Numbered from the stretch's first letter, positions 1-62,765 are shown. The stretch: 64,000 nucleotides of DNA from Thysanoteuthis rhombus (GCA_963457665.1 OY735215.1:36485520-36549519), one strand, 5' to 3'. Numbers and translations: made by a program. Notes: generated by a model from the letters alone, not told the origin.

Positions 1-600
1 CTCGGAAAGTAGACCACTACATCTACCTAAGACAACAAATCTTCATGAAACTTCAAAAGAAGAAGAAATTAAGCGAAGAATTACTCTATGATGGCAAGCC
101 TCAGCCAGAGCAAGCTCAACCTTCTAGAACAAAAAGATCCCATTAGCGCTAAAAAGAAGAGTATACAACCAATGCATCCTCATGGTAGCCACCTATGAAA
201 CTGAAACGTGGAACATAACCATGAGACAATGCCTCAAACTGAGAGTCTTGTAACGTGCACATGAAAGAATCACGCTCAACCTCACATGGAGAGATTACAA
301 GACAGCATAATATATCAGGGGAAAAACAAGAGTCCAAGACTACATAGAATCCATTTGAAAACTCAAATGGTAATGGACTGGTCATGTTACAAGGATGGCA
401 GACAACCGCTGGATATCACGACTCGGAACATGAATTCCATGCGTAACCGAGGCCGGCAAAATACAAAATGGAGAGACGAACTTGACAAGTTCAAAAAGTA
501 TTGGCCCCGAAACGCCCATGATAGGGAGATCTGGTGAATCGTGGGGAAGGTCCAAGTACAACGACAGACGATAAAAGACTGATAATGATGAAGATTATTA
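1..600 (+). mobile_element. RTE-like LINE, 3' end of ORF, degenerate (runs off left edge)
   Basis: Broken frames encode pieces typical of the C-terminal part of RTE-clade reverse transcriptase proteins: DHYIYL, a degraded GAETWT-like stretch, LTWRDYK, IESI-KLKW, a GHV-ARM-DNRW-like segment, and KWRDELDKFKKYW. The copy ends in the GATAATGATGAAG-type short repeat tail common at RTE 3' ends. Several stops and frame changes show it is a dead LINE. The 5' part lies outside the window. Confidence 0.82.
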
Positions 601-639
601 TTACCTGTAGCACGAAGGAATCGTCAAAATTTTAGATAT

Positions 640-1010
640 CCTGGGAAAAGGGCAAGTTTTGGAAGTGCGTGTGTCTGCTATTCATTTACTGTCCCACCAC
701 AGCAAAATGTGAAACAAGGTCGGGCTTAACGTGGGGAAAATAGGAGACACCTTTCTAAAAATGGCTCCAGCCAACGCGACTTTGATTGCCAAGCGAACGT
801 AGAAGCTAAAACAACCTCCGTCACGAAAGCGTCCACTTTGGGACCTGCTCCTCTAAGGCTAACGCATTGCACCGGCGTATTCGGTCTTTGACACGCACCC
901 TCTCCGGTCCATTCAGCAGGCAAGTGTCAGTACCGGCTCCTCGGGCTCTGCCAGGGAACAGACACTATACTTTGATCATGCCGTAAAGGCCAGAAAAAGG
1001 TGGGTGGGTG
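640..1010. other. GC- and CpG-richer island of unknown role
   Basis: This stretch has clearly more C, G and CpG than the surrounding AT-rich DNA. A minus-strand reading frame of 65 codons (726-923) runs through it but resembles no protein I know. It could be a promoter or first exon of an upstream divergent gene, or an old repeat. Confidence 0.3.
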
Positions 1011-2690
1011 GGGTTCAATCGGCTTGCTTCTTGTTTTGGCAGTGTGGAAATTCAATATTTGGCACAGTTTCCCGGCTATTTTAACCAAATCTAGCCATTT
1101 TCAACTATTAAAATGGTCAACAGCGTTTTTAGCGTGTTTTGGCGTTATTGAAGCTTCATTAGGTCAATTTAGCGCGAAAAAAATTGTATTGGCAACACAG
1201 GGGGTGATACCCTGAGTTACCACCCCGGATAACACCAACCCTAGGAACACCACTAAAGGAGAGCTATGTTTTTGAGTCAGGGTGTAAAGACGTCATCCTA
1301 ATTCTAAAGCGAAACGATCGTGCTTGCAAGTGAGCAGAATGATATCATAGATAAGATCATATTTTTTGTAATTTAGTCAAAAATTGTAATTGAAATAATC
1401 AAAAATTATTAAAACATCAAAATGATCACGTACAATATGTTTTCATAGGTTGAACTAATTTTCAAAGACAAAAATATCAGGTTCTAAACTTTGGAAACAA
1501 ATAATTTAATACCATATTCTTTTCAAATCATTTTTTTTTTTTTCAAATGGCTCAATGAAATCAACTTTTAAACAAGTTTTGGGGGATTTTTTGGTCAAAA
1601 GTTTGAAGAGGTATGACAACCCAATAACTTGTTATGAGCACGATGGGATACATTCTTATTTTACAATACACGTTACGAAGTGGGTGCGAATGAGAAAGTT
1701 TCTCATCTTTGCAAACTCGATGTTAAAAATGGTGCAAAGTTGAAAGAAATGGAGAGAATTCATGTAAGAAAAATAAAAGTAAATTCATTACTGATATTGT
1801 TCCTACTTCACTCGGTAGATTTTCAACAGATCGCATCTTTGTGATATCTATGTTAGGTGACCACACATTTAAGTCGCAGACAATTTTTCCAGGACAGTTT
1901 GGTCGGCAATTTTTTTCCCCGGACGTTTCGGCCTTGTGTTTTTAAAGGCAAAAATAACTAACTAGATGGGATTTGGAATGAAATAGAATCAAAATATTTG
2001 AATTTAATGCTATTTACAATTATGATAAGTTAATTTGTTTGCTATTTAGTGTTTAATAAATCTTTGTTTCAACTTTTTATAGCTAATTTTTGTTCATTTT
2101 CTCAAGTAATTTCACGTCAAACATTTGCTTCTCAAGGAAATGTGTCAGTTTACATGCAGCAGTTATATACGGTTTTTTTTGTTGTTGTTGTTGTTTTTGG
2201 GGTTTTTTTTTATGTATTAAAACGAACTGTCCAGGTCGAGCTCTCTGCGACCAAAATGTCCAAGCTTCCTACGCGACGCCAGCTGAATACCAGTTGGGAC
2301 CACCTTTGCTAAGTTGTACGGCATTTGTTCATGACATTCTCAGTTGACAGCCTAATTCATATATTTCTATATTTTTATGCTAGCCAGAAGCCACCAACTT
2401 TCATTTCGACTCTTGAAACGTATATTTCTGTGTTTGCTTTAAAAAAAATTAATCCATTTTTCATCAAGTCAAAAAAGATACTAAAATTTAAAAAAAAAAA
2501 AAAGAAATATTCTATAAATTCTTGCATAAATCCTTCTTCGGGAAAATGAATTAAATAGGTAAATTTGAACTAAACTCAAGTTGGAAAAAATTATGTATCC
2601 TTCAAACGCCCTGTGACATAATTGTCCTCACAAAAATACCGTAGTAGTTGAGTCTAATTTCTATCACATGGATGGGAGGCGGTGGTTGTA
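1010..2690. other. Upstream region of WASHC4, no gene seen
   Basis: AT-rich sequence with poly-T runs and one weak foldback repeat (1870-2275). No coding similarity was recognised. The WASHC4 promoter should lie near the right end, but I see no TATA box or initiator I would defend. Confidence 0.5.
1870..2275. repeat. Weak foldback repeat
   Basis: CCAGGACAGTTTGGTCGG near 1891 is mirrored by the complements of AACTGTCCAGG (about 2225) and GCGACCAAAATGTCC (about 2246). Arms are short and interrupted, with a (GTT)n-like tract inside. GGACAGTT/GGTCG words of this kind suggest an interspersed foldback family. Confidence 0.4.
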
Positions 2691-2693
2691 AAG

Positions 2694-54208
<51,515 letters not shown>

Positions 54209-54219
54209 AAAATTAATTT

Positions 54220-54225
54220 AATAAA
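54220..54225 (+). promoter_or_regulatory. Candidate polyadenylation signal 1
   Basis: AATAAA lies 12 bp after the WASHC4 stop codon. This is very close to the stop, so a more distal signal may be the one used. Confidence 0.45.
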
Positions 54226-54345
54226 CAGTTCAGGGCTAGATTGAGAATAGATCATTGGATTTGAATTAGGGATGTTCTCTTCCTCCTCCACCACCATCCT
54301 TTCCTCCCCCTCCACCTTTAAAGAGAAAATCTTATTTTTTAATTT

Positions 54346-54351
54346 AATAAA
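54346..54351 (+). promoter_or_regulatory. Candidate polyadenylation signal 2 (duplicated copy)
   Basis: A second AATAAA sits exactly 126 bp after the first, inside the tandem copy of the 3' end. It could act as an alternative cleavage signal. Confidence 0.45.
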
Positions 54352-54429
54352 AAAATCATGGTTAGATTGGAAATATATTGTTGAATTTGAATTAAAGAAT
54401 TTAAAGCTTCACTTGGTATTTGATATTGA

Positions 54430-54590
54430 GCTTGGCAATTACGTCTCTTTTTTTTTTTCCCTTTTTTTTCTTTCACTTTCTCTCTTCATTCCCTTTCTTC
54501 CCTGACCTCCTTTTCTTTCACTTTCTCTTTCTCTCTCTTTTCTTACCGCTGTTTCTTTCGCTTTCTCTCTCTCCTTACCGCTGTTTCTTT
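54430..54590. repeat. Pyrimidine-rich low-complexity tract
   Basis: TTTC- and CTTT-rich DNA leading into the minisatellite; no coding evidence. Confidence 0.85.
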
Positions 54591-55041
54591 CACAATCTCT
54601 CTTTCTGTTTCTTTCACAATCTCTCTCTTTCCTTCACAATCTCTCTCTCTCTCTTTCCTTCACAATCTCTCTCTCTCTCTTTCCTTCACAATCTCTCTCT
54701 CTCTCTCTTTCCTTCACAATCTCTCTCTCTCTCTCTTTCCTTCACAATCTCTCTCTCTCTCTCTTTCCTTCACAATCTCTCTCTCTCTCTCTTTCCTTCA
54801 CAATCTCTCTCTCTCTCTCTTTCCTTCACAATCTCTCTCTCTCTCTCTTTCCTTCACAATCTCTCTCTCTCTCTTTCCTTCACAATCTCTCTCTCTCTCT
54901 CTTTCCTTCACAATCTCTCTCTCTCTCTCTTTCCTTCACAATCTCACTCTCTCTCTTTCCTTCACAATCTCTCTCTCTCTCTTTCCTTCACAATCTCTCT
55001 CTCTCTCTTTCCTTCACAATCTCTCTCTCTCTCTTTCTTTC

Positions 55042-55072
<31 letters not shown>
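54590..55072 (+). repeat. CT minisatellite, unit TTTCCTTCACAATCTCTCTC
   Basis: The word CACAATCTCT recurs 18 times, separated by a variable CT run and TTTCCTTCA, giving a unit of about 24-32 bp. The early units carry TTTCTTTCACAATC and the later ones TTTCCTTCACAATC; one unit has CTCACTCT. The array ends in a pure CT run. The long open frames here (FLHNLSLSL repeats) are artefacts of the repeat. Confidence 0.96.
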
Positions 55073-55073
<1 letters not shown>

Positions 55074-55319
55074 CAATTGTACATATGTCCCAATGTACTG
55101 CAGAAGTTTCACTCATTGCAAAAATTTCCATCATGTTATTATTAACTTGCTAAAGAGAACTTCGTGTACACGTCATGTTTGTTTTGAGTTCTCCAGGCAG
55201 GGGAGGCAAGAGGGAGAATGCAAAAGAGCAGACTGGGTTGGGCTAATGACTTACTGAAAGAAATATAATGGATGACATTTGTTCGTGTTCCTTTCTCTTT
55301 GGAAAGGCAAGGAAAACTT

Positions 55320-55345
55320 ATGTACAATATATATATATGCAGTAC
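55320..55345. repeat. Short (AT)n tract
   Basis: A short ATATATAT run in otherwise unremarkable sequence. Confidence 0.6.
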
Positions 55346-55837
55346 TTGAATTTCTTTCCACCTTATAGTGGTTGACTCGTATAAAGTTGCATCTATACTA
55401 CCAGAATATAAGCCAGACATAAGTTCAAGCAAGACTGTATTTATTTTGATTTTTTTTATTAGAGGACAAAGAAGAATCTTAATTATTTAAAGAAACCAAC
55501 TGCTTGCAGTGTATTGAAATGATTTTTGGTCTTACAAGCTCTTTGATCTTGACTGGGTAATTCATAGGTGTTGCCATAAACTATATTATCACTTAATCAA
55601 TAAATCAATTATACATATGCTGACTGTTTATCTATGGCAGGACTTATTAAACAAAGACATCATTCATTCTAAAGATTCCGTATGTACTGAAAGCATGTAT
55701 AGAAATTTACTGGAACTTATTTTTCTATAGAAATGCATGACAAATTATTTTTATGTTACTGGTCCTTTATATAACTTGTGATATTATTGGTATGATTCTT
55801 TAAACAAATCTGTCAACACTCTCACTCAATGTAAAGA

Positions 55838-55857
55838 TTATATATATATATATATAG
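55838..55857. repeat. (TA)n microsatellite
   Basis: About nine TA units. Confidence 0.9.
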
Positions 55858-55943
55858 TGACAGCAAGTACTAGAAGCATCCATAGGATGTAAGCAGATGC
55901 CAAAGTTCCCACAAAACACTCATCGTGTGAACAGGTATATCGA

Positions 55944-56310
55944 ATTATCATCATCAGCTTTTTAGCATCCATCAGTGGACATAGACATTATCCAGAATTT
56001 GCCAGACCACTCACTCAGTTTTTTCTGAACTCGTCTAGTTTGTCATGCCATATTATATTTTGCTGGCCACAGTTTCAAATATTATTCGTGGGGATCCACG
56101 TTGCGAGTCCGGATATCCAGCGACTGTCTGACATTTTTGACCAGCCCATTACCATTTGAGTTTTCTGATGGAATCTATATCTCTGACTCCTGTTTTTTCT
56201 TTAATATACTTTGCTGTCTTGTGATCTCTTCATTTGAAGTGGAGCCTAATTCTCTTCTGTGCTTGTTGCATGGTTCTCAGTTTAAGAGTTAATCTTATGG
56301 TTATGTTTCA
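55944..56310 (-). mobile_element. RTE-like LINE, 3' segment
   Basis: Read on the minus strand it has the same C-terminal region as the copies at 1-600 and 40938-41573, including GVRDI-DSI-KLKW and DNRW-like pieces, WHDKLDEF, and the tail GCTGATGATGATAATTC at 55944-55960. The frame is broken in several places. It meets an oppositely oriented RT segment at about 56310-56340. Confidence 0.82.
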
Positions 56311-56339
56311 GCTCCATTAGTTCATTCATTGGGATGATG

Positions 56340-56690
56340 CATTTGACTCAGCAGTTCATTTATCAGGCCACATGAAGACTCTGCGCCCTTCCTGCTCAAA
56401 GAAGGAGTAAGAGAAGGTGATACCGACTCATTCAAACTCTTCACAGCCTGCCTCAAGATGATCTTCCCAAACAGGGCAAATAAAGGAATCAGAACAGATG
56501 ACGGATACCTGAGTGACCTCAGATTTGCTGATGACATAGTCTATTTTGCTAAGAACCATCATTATCTCCAAATGATGCTAGACAAACCGAATGAAGAAAG
56601 CTAGAAAATTATTTTTCACATGAACTTCAGTAAAACAAATGTCACGTTCAATAAATATGTCAAGGACAAATGCAAAACTATCAAAATCTT
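56340..56690 (+). mobile_element. RTE-like LINE, reverse transcriptase segment (inverted 5' part)
   Basis: The + strand encodes GVREGDTDSFKLFTACLKMI, then GIRTDDGYLSDLRFADDIVY. This is the RTE-type version of the reverse transcriptase palm with the catalytic FADD box (A/Y-DD). It continues to MNFSKTNV and NKYVKDK, which in an intact element comes just before the region on the minus strand at 55944-56310. One in-frame stop follows the EES residues. It is therefore the upstream part of the same element, inverted. Confidence 0.85.
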
Positions 56691-56694
56691 ATAT

Positions 56695-56850
56695 CCAATA
56701 CACTAATTCAAAAAGTTGATTATTTAATACTGATCTCCATTCTGAGAGAAAACTTGAACAAAATATTAACTTTAGAGGTAGTAAGGGCACCGTTTAGTTC
56801 CCTTCACAGAAGAATTGGTAAAAGCCTACTTGCAGATTATGTAATAGTTA
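56695..56850 (+). repeat. Interspersed repeat family D, copy 2
   Basis: CTAATTCAAAAAGTTGATTA, TTTAATACTGATCT and CCTTCACAGAAGAATTGGTA then AAAGCCTACT, parallel to 42880-43030. It directly follows the inverted LINE segment. Confidence 0.65.
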
Positions 56851-57526
56851 CATGAATCAAAGCAATATATAAGGTTGTTCACTGGACTCTGTGGTGTTCA
56901 TCAGCTAAGGTTGACCGTGAATGGACAGCTTTTAGCTGCTATGCCTGGGTGTTTGGTATGGAGATAGTGCTGTGACAAACTCTTGACTATGCAGAAGGCA
57001 ATGAAAATCATCCTGCGAACATTTGCACTTTGAAATTTGATTATTTAACCACTGAAGTTGGCAATTATTTTTTTTTTTTTACCTAAATCCAAGTTTCGAA
57101 AAATGCTGAATTCATTTCAGGTATTATTGATTGAGCTGGATTCATTTTGATCTGATCAATTTTCTTTTGACAGTTGAAAGAAAACAAAGGGAAAGAGTCG
57201 AGAAAGCTGTTGATTTGAACACAAAAGAAGATTTCTTCATTTTCTTTGTTTTGTTCTTTCTCTGCTCTAAAATGCTTTTATCTTATTCTTAGTGCTTGAA
57301 TGCTTATCCAGAAGGATGACTCCCAGCTTTGGAATATAGTCAATTCTTATAGGACAATAATTCCCCACTCACAAAAGAAATTTTTCTCTTTATGAAGTTT
57401 ATGAAGTTATGAATTGTTACGATAAGAGAAGAAATGAGTTCAGATGGAAATACAGGAAAAAATCCTTTATTTAATTTCTCATTCTTCTGGTTTTTCTTTT
57501 TGTTTTATAGATTCACCTATTTCTCC

Positions 57527-58530
57527 CTCTCTCTCTCTCTCTCTCTCTCTCGTATCTTTATATATTCTCTTTCTTCTCTCTCTCTCTCTCGTATCTTTAT
57601 ATATTCTCTTTCTTCTCTCTCTCTCTCTCGTATTTTTATATATTCTCTTTCTTCTCTCTCTCTCTCTCTCGTATTTTTATATATTCTCTTTCTTCTCTCT
57701 CTCTCTCTCGTATTTTTATGTATTCTCTTTCTTCTCTCTCTCTCTCTCGTATTTTTATATATTCTCTTTCTTCTCTCTCTCTCGTATTTTTATATATTCT
57801 CTTTCTTCTCTCTCTCTCGTATTTTTATATATTCTCTTTCTTCTCTCTCTCTCTCTCTCGTATTTTTATATATTCTCTTTCTTCTCTCTCTCTCTCTCTC
57901 GTATTTTTATATATTCTCTTTCTTCTCTCTCTCTCTCTCTCGTATTTTTATATATTCTCTTTCTTCTCTCTCTCTCTCTCGTATTTTTATATATTCTCTT
58001 TCTTCTCTCTCTCTCTCTCGTATTTTTATATATTCTCTTTCTTCTCTCTCTCTCTCTCGTATTTTTATATATTCTCTTTCTTCTCTCTCTCTCTCTCGTA
58101 TTTTTATATATTCTCTTTCTTCTCTCTCTCTCTCGTATTTTTATATATTCTCTTTCTTCTCTCTCTCTCTCGTATTTTTATATATTCTCTTTCTTCTCTC
58201 TCTCTCTCTCTCGTATTTTTATATATTCTCTTTCTTCTCTCTCTCTCTCTCTCTCGTATTTTTATATATTCTCTTTCTTCTCTCTCTCTCTCTCTCGTAT
58301 TTTTATATATTCTCTTTCTTCTCTCTCTCTCTCTCGTATTTTTATATATTCTCTTTCTTCTCTCTCTCTCTCTCTCGTATTTTTATATATTCTCTTTCTT
58401 CTCTCTCTCTCTCTCGTATTTTTATATATTCTCTTTCTTCTCTCTCTCTCTCTCGTATTTTTATGTATTCTCTTTCTTCTCTCTCTCTCTCTCGTATTTT
58501 TATATATTCTCTTTCTTCTCTCTCTCTCTT
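57527..58530 (+). repeat. CT/TA minisatellite, about 40-bp unit, 25 copies
   Basis: The unit is CGTATTTTTATATATTCTCT followed by TTCTTCTCT and a CT run of variable length. I count 25 occurrences of CGTAT. The first two units have CGTATCTTTA, and two units (57711 and 58454) have TTTTTATGTATTC. Unit length varies from about 34 to 46 bp through the CT run. Long open frames occur in all three forward frames and are artefacts. Confidence 0.97.
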
Positions 58531-58920
58531 CTATTACTCTTTCTATCTTCTTTTTTTCTATTCTTTCTCTTTCCTTTCACACTCTTTTCGATTTCTTCTC
58601 TTTCCTTCCTCCTCTTTTCCATTCCTTTCTTCTTTTTTTTTATTCTCCCTTCTCTCTCTCTTTCTCTAGACTTTATTCTATTCCACCCTATTTTCATGCT
58701 TTCTTATTTTCCTCTTTTTTCCTCACCCCTTTTCTCCTATCCCTCTCTTTAATTTCTATATTTTTCAATTCCTCCCTCTCTATCTTGACCTGTCCTCTTC
58801 CTCCCTTCCTCTGTCTCTGCTTATTTGTCTATTTTACCTCCTTCTCGTTCTTTTCTTTCCTTCTTTCTTTCCATTGCTTTCCTAATCTCTCCTCTCCTTC
58901 TCTCTCTTTCAAAAGTATTT
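58530..58920. repeat. Pyrimidine-rich low-complexity tract
   Basis: TTCTTT/CCTTCC-rich flank to the minisatellite with no regular unit. Confidence 0.85.
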
Positions 58921-59099
58921 ACATATATTTCTTTTTCAATCCATGGTATCAAAAGCAAAACTCTTTTTGTCTCTTGATATTGATTGGTATCTGTGTATTC
59001 ATAGACTATAAAGCACAGCTTAAAATAATAGGCTGTTACATATGAAATGTCGTTTTTTCAAATAGTAATATAAAGGATAATGTAAACAACAAAAAAATG

Positions 59100-59710
59100 T
59101 AAATATTTAATCAATTTATGACCCATTTGAAACAATAACTTTTTCCCAATATTCCTTTAATGATAAACTGCAGTCTTTATAAAAATTCTTTAGCTTTAGT
59201 TGTCACAAATTCAGTAAAGGCATTATAATGGCTTCCCTTTTATTGCAGATATGAAGTTCTAAATGTCTGAAAAGATTAGAAATATCAAGTGAATATGGAA
59301 GATGCAGCAAGATTTCCTGCACAAATACTCTAAGCTTAGATACAGTCAACTGTATGGAGATTTAATTCAGTTCATGAGAGACCCATTTTTCCAACTTATT
59401 AATCTTTCCTAACTGCCTTGAGGTAACAAGATGAGATTGCTGTAGAAGTACCAAAGTTGCCAAAAAGTGCTCAATCTGTTGTTCATGGGTTGTTGGCCCC
59501 TGCTGTCGATAATTCTTCATCATTAAGAAGAGGTTTGGGCCTCTGTCAAGGCTTATTATTGGTATCCATATTTCCAGACCTAAACCTATCGAAACCTGTT
59601 CTGAAGAGTAATGTAATAATGTTCATTTCAAATGCTTTGTTAATGATATTTGCTGCTTGAGCCACATTATGTCCCAATTTGAAATGGTACTTGAAAATTA
59701 GTCCAATTTT
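59100..59710 (-). pseudogene. Mariner-family transposase remnant, internally deleted
   Basis: Read on the minus strand in shifting frames: FKLGHNVAQAANIINKAF (about 59690 to 59630) resembles the helix-turn-helix start of mariner transposase; FRSGNMD and a RPKPLLNDEEL stretch resemble the linker; STAISSCYLKAV resembles the STA-SRHLKAIGK region. Next, ILLHLPYSLDIS resembles VLPHPPYSPDL (the region of the last catalytic acidic residue), and KEYWEKVIVSNGS resembles the C-terminal WQKVIENNG. The central part with the first catalytic residues is missing. There are many stops. It is a dead DNA transposon. Terminal inverted repeats were not located. Confidence 0.72.
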
Positions 59711-59719
59711 GGAGGTTGA

Positions 59720-61180
59720 CACCGTTAAGCTGTTAAGGGTTCAAATCTTCCAATAATGATGATTTATATCTTTACATACATTGAATCAGAAACAAATGCA
59801 ATTACATTAGTAAATTTTCCACTTGGCATTATTCTTTATGATGAAAAAAAAAAAAAACTTTTCATGTGTAACAACCTAATGTAAAATTTTCACTAACCAT
59901 TCCTATTAATATTTGCTGAATGAATTCAAAATTTTACACACAATGAAGGCAATTCCAAGTAAGAGGCACTTGGAGAGCACAGACAACTGCCAACCCCATT
60001 GTCACTAAAAACTGAATGGCCCACCTTTCGATAAAATGTCATTGGAATTCATTCACCCAAAAATGACTTCTTCCATTGGCCATCTTATTAAGAACTTCTG
60101 AAAATTTTACGGACAGACATGAATGGACACATATATCTCTCTTCCACCTTCATTGGCCTCGGTAAAATATTGACCCACCAGTTGTACTCATTAGATAAAT
60201 GTGCGTCCTTGGATTAGTGGCATGAATCTTTGAATCTTTTGAAACAACTTTTCATCAAATTGGCTTGATTGAAACATTTATTGGTATTTTTTGTTTATAC
60301 TTTTTTGATTCTTCATGCAAAAATGATCAAATGATTATTTATCTGTGATCTATAGCACATAATTCATAAGTGGTGTAGGTATGCTCGTAAGTTACCACCT
60401 GGAAGTTGACACCCTACTTTGAAGACTTGGGAAAAAAATTTGCAGAATTTCAAGTTTTTCTGTTTTTAGCTCGAAAGAAAAAAGCCCAAATTTTAAAAAA
60501 AAGAAAAACTAATTTTCATTAATTAAAACGTAGAATTGGATAACATGGAAATTCATTGAGAACTTCTAGAGATATTTTATTTTTTTCAACTTGTATCTAC
60601 TTTTTCTTGAATTGACTGACATAAGCTTTTTTTGTTTATACCTTTACGCTGTCAATTTTTTGAAAAATCTTCAGTTCTATAGAGTTTACTCAGAAAGTTT
60701 GTATCAGATTTTTTTCCAATATTCCTTCTGACTAATGATACAAAGATTTTGAGGATATAATTATCTTTTATACAAGTTTGGGGCTTTTCTTTCCCTCACA
60801 GTTGAAAATCATTTGCCATTTGGTATCCCTATGTTACTAGTTTCAAAAATTGAATTTTGATATTTGAATTATTAAAATTGTTTTTATTTTTATTTCATTT
60901 GGATTAAAAATTTTGATAGTGGCTTTGATGAAATATCCTTCTGATGAAAAATTGTTCAACAGTCGTTGATATAATAGTTTCCATAAAAATTTGTTCTCGA
61001 TGGAATGTCATTTTGAAGAGGAGTTGTTTTAGTAAAAAGTTGTATTATACTGTGGATGTTGTCCTTTAGACATGAATATGAATTGTATTCTTTTAGTCAT
61101 TGTGAGGATGGATATGTGGGAGTCTGACGTTATGTCACATTCCAACATTTTGACTTGTAATCCGTCTTCTTTACATATAA
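59720..61180. other. Intergenic, nothing recognised
   Basis: AT-rich DNA without similarity I can name. Direct words GGTTGACACC (59717) and AGTTGACACCC (60404) are probably incidental. Confidence 0.5.
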
Positions 61181-61440
61181 TTATCCCTTCCATTCTCTCT
61201 CTCCTTCCTCTTATCTTTCAACCTCCATTGTCTTTTTCTTCTTTCTCTATATGCCTCACCTTTCTTTTCTTTTTTTTTTCTGTCTCCTTCTCCTTCCTTA
61301 TTTACTTTCTCTTACTCCTCATTCTCTGTTTCCTGATTTTTTTTCTTTCCTTTCTTTTCTTCATTTTCTATTTCCCACTCCTTCCTCTGTTAATTTTTTT
61401 CCTCCTCTTCTTCTTCTCTCTTCCTCTCTTTGACCTGCAC
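61180..61440. repeat. Pyrimidine-rich low-complexity tract
   Basis: CT- and TTC-rich DNA that creates long artefactual open frames. Confidence 0.85.
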
Positions 61441-62694
61441 TCAATTGACCTTCTAAAAATAGAAGTAATCCATTTTGCAACTATGCCACCAAACCTGGCC
61501 TTTCTTGGAAAAAAAATCTTTGTTCCTCATTCATTGATTTTTCTAAAAAAAAAAACAAAAAAACCGGGTACATCTTCACCCACAAAACAGAAAATCTATT
61601 TTCAATATAAATCTTTTATAGTAATTTTGACAAGACTCTCACTATTTTGATGTTATTGACTTTCTCAAAACAAATTTGAAAGATCACCTCATTGAAATGA
61701 TTAATGAATTAAGCTAGTCACCTAAACAACTTCTGTCAGTGGTCACATGCCAACACCACTCCTCAGATTTATAAACATGTCATGTTGATTTCTGTCTGGA
61801 TTTTTTTAGATGAGGAAATATCATTTTGTGAAGTTCTTTGCAGACTTTTTGTTCTCCTCTTGGTTCATTTTTTCAACACATCGTTTTGTCCATAGTACCC
61901 TAAAAAAAGCCTCCCCCCCCCCCGGCATCAACTCAAGACGACCACGGATTTTTGACACCAATTACAGCTAACAACTGTGGGAACAAAAAATCAACTACAC
62001 CTGATGTTAGGCAATGGATTTGCAAATGGTTCCATGCGGCTGACGAGACAGGCATTTTTCTGTCCCTATCATTAAAATTAAAAAATCAAAAATTTCTTGA
62101 TTCTATACACCTATTAATCACCTGTAGACGGCCATAGGATATAATGGCCAAAACATGTTCAAAATATGAACCAAGATAAGGATAAAAGGACAAAAAAAAT
62201 CCTCATGTGTCATGTTAAACCTGCAATCTGTATCATTCTTTTTCCCTACCTTCAAAGTTATAAATCACAACTAAAAATACAATAACCTCCTCTCTATATC
62301 CTCTCCAGAAAAAAAATTTGAAATGCAAATCTTTATGGCATCTGGTTCTGAAAAATGCAAAAAAATCAAAATTCTTTTGTCAAGCTACAGTTATCTTTGG
62401 TTTCACCTTAGAACAAGAACAATCCTCACCTTATTTAGGGGAGTAAACTCTTCACTGTTTATCTATCCAGTCATGTTAATCCAAACTGAAGTGTAAAAAT
62501 GATATTGTGATTTGAAATAACGATCAAGTGATTGCTACAATGTTCTTTTGTTGTATATACAATACAAAAGTTGCAGTAATTATTTCCATTTATAATAAAA
62601 GTAGGAGTGGAGTTTGACCATGCTGCAGCCTGGCTTGTCTCGATAACTTGGTATTTAGAGGACTGCCACAACTCATCCAAATCCGATAACGGTC

Positions 62695-62765
62695 TATATC
62701 AAGCTTGTTTTGGTAGATAGCCACCTAATCATAATACCAGTGCATTGGACGCAGTATGATATTGG
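62695..62765 (-). repeat. Interspersed repeat family A, copy 5 (partial)
   Basis: Minus strand reads GTCCAATGCACTGGTATTAT then GATTAGGTGGCTATCTACC, the first part of the family seen at 10895 and 35080. The rest is absent. Confidence 0.6.

Noticed and set aside
726-923. Minus-strand frame of 65 codons in the CpG-rich island
   Set aside because: High GC alone removes stop codons; no recognised similarity.
54420-55145. A 241-codon open frame rich in HNLSLSLF
   Set aside because: Artefact of the CACAATC(CT)n minisatellite; no start context or conserved sequence.
57434-59045. Very long open frames (up to 533 codons) in three forward frames
   Set aside because: They are translations of the CT/TA minisatellite; repeats without stop codons in any frame produce such frames by chance.
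61072-61650. A 192-codon hydrophobic open frame
   Set aside because: Made by a pyrimidine-rich tract (Phe/Leu/Ser only); no similarity and no splice context.
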